From Candidatus Cloacimonadota bacterium (GTDB lineage Bacteria > Cloacimonadota > Cloacimonadia > Cloacimonadales > TCS61), in the NCBI GenBank assembly GCA_030638385.1, contig DAOWES010000009.1:1-5520 (forward strand): DNA of 5,520 nucleotides, read 5' to 3'. The notes under the pieces are model-generated. The model had not been told where the DNA came from, made no database searches, and was given only the letters and a program-made list of their open reading frames with translations. The translations under genes and the position numbers were made by a program. Positions 1 through 5,108 of this stretch are shown here, one piece after another. Numbering within the stretch: the first letter of the stretch is position 1; every line of letters begins with the position of its first letter.

Positions 1-226
1 AATCACTATAAAAAGCTGGTGTAGAGCAAATATAGTTTCACTGGGTTAATTCGTGGCCAAAGATTTTTCAAAGTGAACTCAGTATAGTGAAAAAAAATAA
101 TAGAAAGGAATAATGCATTATGATGTTATCAGACAAATATATAAGAATATTATGTTGTGAACTTCGCAGTGCATTGATATTTTATGTGTAAATACGATTT
201 TCCCAAAGAAGGACAAACCCCCGTTT
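1..226. other. Leading non-coding stretch, no gene recognised
   Basis: No convincing gene is visible here. A 15-codon frame (113-160) starts after an AAAGGAA-like ribosome binding site and ends at TGA, in frame with the downstream DUF2132 gene, but resembles nothing I know. The stretch contains a 10-base perfect palindrome TAATGCATTA (111-120) and the sequence TTAATTCGTGGCC (46-58). An 11-base piece of that sequence recurs inverted at 1801-1811. The sequence TTAATTCGTGGCCAAAG looks like part of an interspersed repeat that I associate from memory with some environmental bacterial genomes; that is recollection, not shown here. Confidence 0.4.
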
Positions 227-484
227 ATGAGTAACCCACAAACCAATAACCCACTGCATGGCATTACGCTGGAGCAGATTTTGAATAGCCTCGTTGAGCA
301 TTATGGTTGGACTAGGCTAGGTATGCGTATCGACATTCGGTGTTTCAATTACGATCCGTCAGTGAAATCCAGCCTGAAATTCCTGAGAAAGACTCCTTGG
401 GCTAGGAAAAAAGTCGAAGATTTATATATCTTCATGCAGAAGGATGTAAATCCGGAAGAATATAAGCCGCTTGATATGCGGTAA
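227..484 (+). CDS. DUF2132/VF530-family DNA-binding protein
   Basis: This is a complete 85-residue protein of the VF530 (DUF2132) family, small single-domain proteins whose Vibrio fischeri member has a helical fold proposed to bind nucleic acid. The family signature is visible throughout: NNPLHGITLEQIL at residues 7-19, HYGWTRLGMRIDIRCF at 25-40, and DPSVKSSLKFLRKTPWARKK at 43-62. The basic run K51-K62 is a plausible nucleic-acid contact surface. The length is normal for the family. The ATG at 227 fits the usual family N-terminus and is preceded by AAAGAAGGA (205-213), although the 13-base gap to the start is long. The gene stands alone, with no same-strand neighbour closer than about 250 bases. 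It is noticeably less AT-rich than the gene at 738, which suggests a different origin. The cellular role is unknown even in studied members, so the family assignment is firm but the function is not. Confidence 0.93.
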   Translation: MSNPQTNNPLHGITLEQILNSLVEHYGWTRLGMRIDIRCFNYDPSVKSSLKFLRKTPWARKKVEDLYIFMQKDVNPEEYKPLDMR

Positions 485-737
485 GTGGTTTCAAATCCAC
501 GGTTTATTCTCTCTGTAAAGCTCCGGATCCCTGCATAGAAAATTTTTGTAATCGTTCTCTTAACAAGTACTATCCTTTTGTCATAGTTAATTAATTAGTG
601 CTTTGCTGATTGAACAACACGAAGAATAGAGTATGGGGAAAATGAAGGTTCGTAATAACTATACTAAAGAAGTTATTGTGTCGTTTTTTATTGGCGCAGG
701 TTAGGTTGTTGAGTGCAAAGATAAATAGGAATAAATA
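485..737. other. Intergenic gap, possible gene remnant
   Basis: This 253-base gap has no full gene. GTGG at 485-488 and CCAC at 497-500 give a weak 4-bp hairpin right after the DUF2132 stop, with no T-run, so I do not call it a terminator. The only coding-like stretch is the 23-codon frame at 633-704, listed separately. TAGGA at 726-730 is a plausible ribosome binding site for the gene starting at 738. No clear sigma-70-type promoter was found. Confidence 0.4.
633..704 (+). pseudogene. Possible 5' remnant ending in a GAG motif
   Basis: A 23-codon frame begins ATG GGG AAA ATG and ends at TAG. Its C-terminal residues read KEVIVSFFIGAG, with a hydrophobic beta-strand followed by G-A-G. That pattern resembles the first strand and nucleotide-binding loop (GAGxS) of SIR2-like and some other Rossmann-type proteins, and the frame stops just where the next loop residues would be. 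It may be the beginning of a lost gene, a short leader peptide, or chance. The ribosome binding site is weak. The SIR2 resemblance rests on about ten residues and is inference only. Confidence 0.2.
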
Positions 738-1508
738 ATGAGAAATTTTATTATAAGAAAAGTTTTGAATCGATTATTAATAAAAGCTTGTCCTAAAAGA
801 ATACCTCCGTCGGGAGAAAAAGGTAAAAAAGTAAATTGTTATAATATTTTCATTTCTGAGGACAATCGTTCTATGACAGTTGTACAAAAAGTAACAAAAA
901 CTCATTTTGAAGGTTTAAAATGGGATGGGGAATACTTTGCAATTAATAATATGATAAATCTAAACTCTATAAAAATGCATAATATAAAAATCAATCATGA
1001 TTTTGGACTGTATAATATCCATTACAACAGCTTTCTAGATTATATGATATCAGGATTCACAAAAATTAAGATTGTTAAGATTAAGATTCAGTCAGCTTTT
1101 AATAAATCAAATCAATATATATATAATAAAAAGAAATTCGTCTCAATTGATAGACTGGATTTGCTTAGAATTTTAGTTGATCATTACCTTAAATCAAATG
1201 GGAAAGCAATTGGTCTAATAGATTTAATGACTGAGCTTCACACACTAAGATGGATTTTGCATCCTCTTAAGGATAAACAAAAAACAAAAATTAAGTTTTT
1301 GTTAGAATCATTCATTAATTCTGGTGAAGTAATAATGACAAATAACAAGTATATTGTAAAAGCAAAATCTATAGCTACGTTAAGTAATTATGAAGAATCA
1401 GAAAGAAGACATAAAGATAATAAAAATATGAAACGAATTATGATAGTATTAACTTTGATTTTGGCTCTTTCAAGTGTGCTTCAAATATATTTTGCATATA
1501 TTAATTAA
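738..1508 (+). CDS. Unknown protein, C-terminal membrane helix
   Basis: This 256-residue protein matches no family I can name with confidence. Residues 1-35 are basic (RKVLNRLLIKACPKR). Residues 36-130 look like a beta-rich segment with alternating hydrophobic residues (for example NIFISEDNRSMTVVQKV). Residues 138-216 have helix-helix-strand character (LDLLRILVDHYLKSNGKAIG, then LLESFINSGEVIMTNNKYIV) and could form a winged-helix-like domain, with the last part as the wing. A charged linker (EESERRHKDNKNMKR, 219-233) precedes one hydrophobic helix at about 234-254, so the C terminus is probably anchored in the inner membrane with the bulk cytoplasmic. The ATG at 738 follows TAGGA at a normal spacing. 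The gene is very AT-rich, unlike the core genes to the right, which suggests transfer. It is followed after 16 bases by short gene fragments, the second resembling a PLD-like/SNF2 helicase, so a place in a defence-type operon is possible but unproven. Confidence 0.8.
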   Translation: MRNFIIRKVLNRLLIKACPKRIPPSGEKGKKVNCYNIFISEDNRSMTVVQKVTKTHFEGLKWDGEYFAINNMINLNSIKMHNIKINHDFGLYNIHYNSFLDYMISGFTKIKIVKIKIQSAFNKSNQYIYNKKKFVSIDRLDLLRILVDHYLKSNGKAIGLIDLMTELHTLRWILHPLKDKQKTKIKFLLESFINSGEVIMTNNKYIVKAKSIATLSNYEESERRHKDNKNMKRIMIVLTLILALSSVLQIYFAYIN

Positions 1509-1524
1509 GTAATGGAGGTAAATA

Positions 1525-1578
1525 ATGCTACTAACAGGTGCATCTGCGGTTGTGTTTGACTTTAGGTTACAGTTATAA
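1525..1578 (+). pseudogene. 17-codon 5' gene fragment, perhaps HAD-like
   Basis: A short frame, MLLTGASAVVFDFRLQL, starts 16 bases after the preceding stop and has a strong ribosome binding site, GGAGG (1514-1518), six bases before its ATG. The segment AVVFDF matches the hydrophobic strand leading into motif I of haloacid-dehalogenase-type phosphatases (typically VVFDFDGT). Here the second Asp is replaced by RLQL and a stop. The good translation signal with an abrupt end fits the head of a truncated gene. It could also be a genuine micro-peptide or a leader that couples translation to the next frame. The HAD resemblance rests on six residues and is tentative. Confidence 0.3.
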
Positions 1579-1619
1579 TATTTAGTTTTTGAATAAAAAA
1601 TAGAAGCAAGGAAGTTCTA

Positions 1620-1733
1620 ATGGCACAGTTTATTACAAACCAAGATAAATTATTAGGTAATGTCATAAATGATATTTTACCAACAACTCAAAGACTTTAT
1701 ATGCTTGTAGGTTATTTTTATTTTTCAACGTAA
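1620..1733 (+). pseudogene. Truncated PLD-like/SNF2 helicase gene, 5' end
   Basis: Thirty-seven codons remain, with AAGGAAG (1608-1614) five bases before the ATG. The peptide starts MAQFITNQDKLLGNVINDIL and continues to LYMLVGYFYFS. From memory this closely resembles the N terminus of phospholipase-D-like domain proteins fused to SNF2/DEAD-type helicases, where a first helix is followed by the strand LxGYFYFSGF. Those proteins usually run to many hundreds of residues and are common in phage-defence and restriction loci. The resemblance holds up to S36. Codon 37 and the TAA stop (1731-1733) lie at or inside the palindromic element, and no continuation of the protein is visible on its other side. 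The fragment contains no catalytic HKD or helicase motif and cannot be active. It is the third frame of the run that starts at 738. Confidence 0.6.
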
Positions 1734-1782
1734 CTCAAGCTTCCAGCTTGATAAAGACAGGCAAGCTGGAAGCTTGAGTTAC
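1730..1782. repeat. Perfect 21-bp inverted repeat, nested palindromes
   Basis: The left arm (1730-1750) starts GTAACTCAAGCTTCC and is perfectly complementary to the right arm (1762-1782), which ends GGAAGCTTGAGTTAC. The spacer is 11 bases (1751-1761). Each arm also contains its own small palindrome: CAAGCT-TCC-AGCTTG (1736-1750) and CAAGCT-GGA-AGCTTG (1762-1776). The element can therefore form one long hairpin or two adjacent small ones, as paired REP units (BIMEs) do. It carries no gene, lies between the converging helicase fragment and porV-like gene, and supplies the stop codon of the former. It has no flanking T-run, so a classical intrinsic terminator is unlikely, though it could stall polymerase or protect transcript ends. 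It is likely a dispersed REP- or MITE-like sequence; copy number cannot be judged from one window. Confidence 0.9.
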
Positions 1783-1807
1783 AATGGCTGAACTTTCCAA
1801 CCACGAA

Positions 1808-2746
1808 TTAAAATTTGTAGGATATCGTAATACTATTCAGTAAACCGAGGTCGCCACCTGAAATAACGGCATAATCGAAGATATATTTTTGCCAATTTAG
1901 TCCCATTCCCATAGATATTCCTGAAAAAATTTCTGCGTCACCACCGGCTTTCCAGTCAGCAGCATTGGTTTTGTAGCCACCGCGTAAAGCGAGTAATGGA
2001 TGCAGCTGATATTCAAGGCCAATCTTTCCGGAAAAATCTGCCGCTTGAGGTTTGTAGATATCTAGCGTTGCGAATAATTTTTCATCCGGATGATAGCTAA
2101 ATCCCACACAAATAATATTGGGAAAATTTTCTGTATAATTACTGTCGGTGTATGAAGAAATTTGTTTACCCAGGTTTTTAATGGCAACGCCAAGTTTAAG
2201 ATTTTTATTTGTGGTTTGATGAATAAGAGATAAATCGGTAGCAATTCCGCTTGCTGTGTTATTATCGAGGATATCTAATAGGAATTTTACATTTACGCCC
2301 AGATGTAACATGTCGTTAATGTAGCGAGAAGCTCCAAATCCAACAACTGTATTGGAAAAACCAAAAGTTCCACTTGTGCCAAGATAATCCCCGGCGGCAT
2401 TGCTAAGTGTTCTGGTTGCATTTCCGTTCATATATTTTAGGAATGTAGCAATAGATGTTTTGGGATTGAGAGGTATTGCATAAACTGCAGATCCGGTTTG
2501 AATTTCGTCAAAGTAGTTCATGTAAGAAACAGAAGCTTGCTTTCCGGTTAATTGTCCCAGTCCGGCTGTATTGAAGAATACGGCATTGGCGTCGTTAGAG
2601 AGCCCGGTGTAGGCATCAGCCATTGCTGCAGCCCGAGCCGAATAATTTGTCTTTAGAAAAGCAAAGCCGGTAGTGCCAATGTCATCATTTTCAGCCATTA
2701 ACCCCACGCACAAAAGTAATGCGATTATCAAAATTCTAAACTTCAT
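1808..2746 (-). CDS. PorV/PorQ-family outer-membrane beta-barrel protein
   Basis: This 312-residue protein has an N-terminal signal peptide (MKFRILIIALLLCVGLMA, 1-18, probable cleavage before E19). The conserved family head follows: SARAAAMADAYTGLSNDANA at 36-55 and FFNTAGLGQL at 57-66, typical of PorV/PorQ and FadL-like barrels. The remainder is alternating hydrophobic strands with Gly/Asn turns and ends ITISYKF. A terminal Phe is the usual signal for barrel assembly by the BAM machinery. In Bacteroidota, PorV and PorQ work with type IX secretion. Many FCB relatives are of unknown role, so secretion is possible but no other type IX gene is in view. The start ATG follows GGGAGAA (2760-2754), which lies inside the end of the upstream EIIA gene, only four bases after that gene's stop. 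Translational coupling is therefore likely. Its 3' end lies 25 bases from the palindromic element. Confidence 0.85.
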   Translation of the reverse strand: MKFRILIIALLLCVGLMAENDDIGTTGFAFLKTNYSARAAAMADAYTGLSNDANAVFFNTAGLGQLTGKQASVSYMNYFDEIQTGSAVYAIPLNPKTSIATFLKYMNGNATRTLSNAAGDYLGTSGTFGFSNTVVGFGASRYINDMLHLGVNVKFLLDILDNNTASGIATDLSLIHQTTNKNLKLGVAIKNLGKQISSYTDSNYTENFPNIICVGFSYHPDEKLFATLDIYKPQAADFSGKIGLEYQLHPLLALRGGYKTNAADWKAGGDAEIFSGISMGMGLNWQKYIFDYAVISGGDLGLLNSITISYKF

Positions 2747-2750
2747 TTAT

Positions 2751-3221
2751 CTATTCTCCCTTGCTCTCTGCTAAGTCTACACTTAATGTTTTTAATATTT
2801 CATATACTTCATCTTCATTGGAAGCATTCATGAGTTTTTCTCTGTTTTCATCTGAATGACAAAAATTTGAAATAGCTGCCAAAACTTTCATATAATTATT
2901 ACTCTCGTCGGCAGGAATTGCAATCATGAAAATCAATTTTACAGGTTCGTCGTCAATGGAGTTGTAATCGAGCTCATTGTTTAATACAAAAATAGCCAAT
3001 CTCATCTCAGAAACAAATCTACCTCTGGCATGTGGAATGGCGATATTTCTGCCAATACCGGTGGACATCATGTTTTCACGTTCCAGTATTGCAGCTAAAA
3101 ACTCATCTTGAGATTTGATGATTTCATTTTCATATAGTAACTCAACCATTTCATCTAGGCAGTTTTTTTTATCTAGCGCATAATAGTTTGTTTTAATTAA
3201 TTCTCTTTGTACTAATTTCAT
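2751..3221 (-). CDS. ptsN: PtsN-like EIIA-type phosphotransferase protein
   Basis: This is a single-domain EIIA of the fructose/nitrogen-regulatory (PTS EIIA type 2) family, about 156 residues, the usual length. It accepts phosphate from HPr or NPr on a histidine. In the PtsN group it acts as a cytoplasmic regulator rather than in sugar uptake. The phosphorylation motif GIGRNIAIPHAR is intact, with His64 counted from this start. Other family features are the N-terminal helix with LDEMVELLYENEII, the MSTGIG loop, and the strands around VKLIFMIAIPADESNNYMKVLAAIS. I chose the ATG at 3221, preceded by GTGAG at four bases, over the GTG at 3230, which lacks a ribosome binding site. The GTG would add three residues and make the histidine 67. 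No membrane subunit is nearby, which favours a regulatory role. It is the first gene of a two-gene unit with the PorV-like gene. Assignment as strict PtsN rather than another EIIA-Fru subtype is likely but not certain. Confidence 0.88.
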   Translation of the reverse strand: MKLVQRELIKTNYYALDKKNCLDEMVELLYENEIIKSQDEFLAAILERENMMSTGIGRNIAIPHARGRFVSEMRLAIFVLNNELDYNSIDDEPVKLIFMIAIPADESNNYMKVLAAISNFCHSDENREKLMNASNEDEVYEILKTLSVDLAESKGE

Positions 3222-3232
3222 ATTTCTCACTT

Positions 3233-3249
3233 AATAATTATCAATTATT
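3233..3249. promoter_or_regulatory. 7-bp inverted repeat before the EIIA gene
   Basis: AATAATT (3233-3239), three bases ATC, then AATTATT (3243-3249) form a perfect inverted repeat whose edge is 11 bases upstream of the EIIA start at 3221. In the transcript it would be a weak A/U hairpin beside the ribosome binding site; in DNA it could be an operator. The surroundings are very AT-rich, so chance is a real alternative. Confidence 0.25.
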
Positions 3250-3336
3250 TTTAACAAATAAAATTACTTTAAACTTATGATAAATTAAAGATCTAGCAAT
3301 CTATCAAACTTGTTTATAAAACAGTCATTTATTTGC

Positions 3337-3363
3337 TTGACTACTAAAAGTCAATTTTTTTTT
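3337..3363 (+). promoter_or_regulatory. Hairpin plus T-run in the chaperone leader
   Basis: TTGACT (3337-3342), a six-base loop ACTAAA, then AGTCAA (3349-3354) form a perfect 6-bp stem followed directly by nine T residues (3355-3363). This has the layout of a small intrinsic terminator, but the stem is short and low in G+C. It precedes the chaperone start by about 40 bases, so if transcription begins upstream it could act as an attenuator. Alternatively TTGACT could be a -35 box, although no good -10 box follows at 17 bases. Confidence 0.3.
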
Positions 3364-3401
3364 GTGAAGCTAAATTTTTTCGAATTAAAGGAGTAAATTA
3401 A

Positions 3402-5087
3402 ATGACAAGAAAAATGACAACAATATTACTCGTGGTTGCATATTTAGCAATTGCAGTATTTGTTCATGCAGCCAAAATATCAGAAGATACTGTGATTGCA
3501 GAATTTGAAAACGAGAACATTTTAGTAAAAGACTTAAATGAACGCATTGAAAATATCCCGGCAATGTACCGTCAAAAATATAATACTCCGGAAGGTAAGG
3601 TAAAACTTCTGGATATGCTCTGTACAGAAGAGCTATTTTATTTAGAAGCAATTAACGAAGGTCTCGACAAAGATTCCGAACTTAATATGAGACTTATTCC
3701 ACAATTGAAAATGCTCAATAATGAAGAGCTAAAAAAAATTATCACCAAAGAATTTGAAATTACAGATAAACAGTTAAACGATTATTATATTGAACATATC
3801 GAAGAATATCCTGCCCAAACTTTTGAAGAAGCAAAAGATCTGATTAAATTAAAGGTTAGACCTGTCTTTGTAAGAGAATACCTCGTACAATTTATTGAGA
3901 AATTATTAGCAGAACATAATGTGAAAGTTAACGAAGAAGTTATTGCTAAAATTGATTTTGAAGAGTTGGAAAACAATTCTGAAATTTTGGAAGAGAAATT
4001 GGTGACTGCTGATAAAGAAGATATCTCATTAACTGTGGGGTATTTTGTTTCATATTATGAAAACCTTAGAGATCAAGGTCGTATCTCTCTTAAAAGTGAG
4101 GAAGAATTACTTAATTTCATCAATAGTTTGAGAGATGTAAATATGATGAATTCAGAAGCTATTGCACGTGGAATCGATAAGCAGGAAGATGTTATCGTAA
4201 AAGCGGAACAATTTAAGCACAGTATGCTTCTTCGCATGATTTACAATATTAAAGTAGTTGAACCGATTGATACAAGCGATGAAGCTGCGAAAAAATATTA
4301 TGAAAATAATATCGAAGAATTTTCATCACGTCCTTTTAGAAAAATTCAAGAGTTTACCTTTGAAGATAAGAAAGTAGCTAATGACATTCGTAAGAAAGTT
4401 AAGAAAGCGTTGAAAAAGAAAGATGAAGAGATGATAAATCAATTGATAAAGGACAATTCATTAACGCCTGCCAGAAATGGTGTATTGGGTAATATCTATA
4501 AAAATAATATTATTCCCGGTATTGGTAAAGATGAAGAATATTCAAAACGTATTTGGGATATGAATCCTAAAAAGGTAAGTCCTGTATTTACAAACGCCAA
4601 AGGTGTTTATGTGTTTTTCCGCATTTTAGAAGATAATGTTGCTATCTCAGAACCATTTGAAGATATTATCGCAGACATAAAATCAAAAATGCAACGTGAA
4701 CTTTCAAAGGAAAATTTTGAAAATGTAAAGGCTGAATTATCTGAAAAATATGACCTGAAACAATATCCGGAAAGACTTATTGTAAAGCTTGATGCAGAAG
4801 AGTATTTCAATAATGCGGAAACAGCTCAAAAAGCAAAAAGATATGATGATGCCATTTACTATTATGATCAAATCATCAAATATTATCCGCAAACTCCGGA
4901 AGAATATAAAGCATTGTTTATGAAAGCTTTCTTATATGCCGAAGAGCTTAAAGATAACCAAAAAGCAGTGACTATATTTGAACAGTTATTGAACAATTAT
5001 CCGGAAGGCGAATTACACAATTCAGCAAGATTTATGCTTGATGAAATAACCGATAATGGGTCAGACGATATTAAATTTGAAGATTAA
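3402..5087 (+). CDS. SurA/PpiC-like periplasmic chaperone with TPR tail
   Basis: This 561-residue exported protein probably chaperones outer-membrane proteins in the periplasm. A signal peptide spans residues 1-23 (hydrophobic ILLVVAYLAIAVFVHA, cleavage before A24). Residues 30-180 resemble the SurA/PrsA N-terminal helical domain (VIAEFENENILVKDLNERIE, then LLDMLCTEELFYLEAINEG). Residues 185-300 are a helical linker. Residues 310-410 form a parvulin-like (PpiC) domain with NGVLGNIYKNNIIPGIG, KKVSPVFTNAKGVYVFFRIL. The histidines usual in active parvulins (near SHIL at the start and YHxI at the end) are absent, so isomerase activity is doubtful. Two TPR-like repeats follow at about 464-497 (KRYDDAIYYYDQIIKYYP) and 502-534 (NQKAVTIFEQLLNNYP), similar to those of BamD/YbgF-type envelope proteins. 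AAAGGAG (3387-3393) eight bases before the ATG fixes the start. The aldolase gene follows after 21 bases, so the two probably share a transcript. Confidence 0.82.
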   Translation: MTRKMTTILLVVAYLAIAVFVHAAKISEDTVIAEFENENILVKDLNERIENIPAMYRQKYNTPEGKVKLLDMLCTEELFYLEAINEGLDKDSELNMRLIPQLKMLNNEELKKIITKEFEITDKQLNDYYIEHIEEYPAQTFEEAKDLIKLKVRPVFVREYLVQFIEKLLAEHNVKVNEEVIAKIDFEELENNSEILEEKLVTADKEDISLTVGYFVSYYENLRDQGRISLKSEEELLNFINSLRDVNMMNSEAIARGIDKQEDVIVKAEQFKHSMLLRMIYNIKVVEPIDTSDEAAKKYYENNIEEFSSRPFRKIQEFTFEDKKVANDIRKKVKKALKKKDEEMINQLIKDNSLTPARNGVLGNIYKNNIIPGIGKDEEYSKRIWDMNPKKVSPVFTNAKGVYVFFRILEDNVAISEPFEDIIADIKSKMQRELSKENFENVKAELSEKYDLKQYPERLIVKLDAEEYFNNAETAQKAKRYDDAIYYYDQIIKYYPQTPEEYKALFMKAFLYAEELKDNQKAVTIFEQLLNNYPEGELHNSARFMLDEITDNGSDDIKFED

Positions 5088-5108
5088 CAATTAAACCGGG
5101 GAGGTTCT

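Larger units (their letters stand above)
3231..3386. promoter_or_regulatory. Divergent intergenic region, promoters for both directions
   Basis: The region separates the leftward EIIA unit from the rightward chaperone-aldolase unit and must hold both promoters. No match to the sigma-70 consensus at ideal spacing is evident. On the minus strand, TTGATA (3307-3302) and TATCAT sit about 19 bases apart, longer than ideal. On the plus strand, TATAAA (3315-3320) lacks a good -35 partner. TGTTT-ATA-AAACA (3311-3323) is a 13-base palindrome of operator type. Confidence 0.35.

Noticed and set aside
30..100. Imperfect inverted repeat TTTCACT / AGTGAAA as a terminator
   Set aside because: The arms are about 50 bases apart with poor pairing between, and the adjacent run is A on the plus strand, the wrong side for a minus-strand terminator.
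485..502. T-arm-like GTGGTTTCAAATCCAC, possible tRNA 3' end or attachment site
   Set aside because: The arm gives only four pairs around an eight-base loop, and no acceptor, anticodon or D arm can be drawn around it.
700..706. GTTAGGT matching the GTTRRRY core of integron attC sites
   Set aside because: No complementary RYYYAAC box with the internal symmetry of attC was found nearby, and no integrase is in view.
1061..1095. Short repeats of AAGATT/TTAAGA
   Set aside because: They encode an alternating Lys-Ile stretch in an AT-rich gene and look like low-complexity coding sequence, not a tandem array.
1730..1782. Inverted repeat as a CRISPR unit or intrinsic terminator
   Set aside because: There is only one unit with inverted, not direct, arms, and neither side is followed by a T-run on the transcribed strand.
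2062..2244. 60-codon open frame inside the porV-like gene
   Set aside because: It is out of frame within a well-supported family gene and shows no recognisable motif.
3221..3230. GTG at 3230 as start of the EIIA gene
   Set aside because: No ribosome binding site precedes it, whereas GTGAG is placed well for the ATG at 3221; the choice changes only three residues.
3385..3651. Leftward 88-codon open frame opposite the chaperone start
   Set aside because: It lies antisense over a clear signal-peptide-bearing gene with a good ribosome binding site, and its translation resembles no protein.
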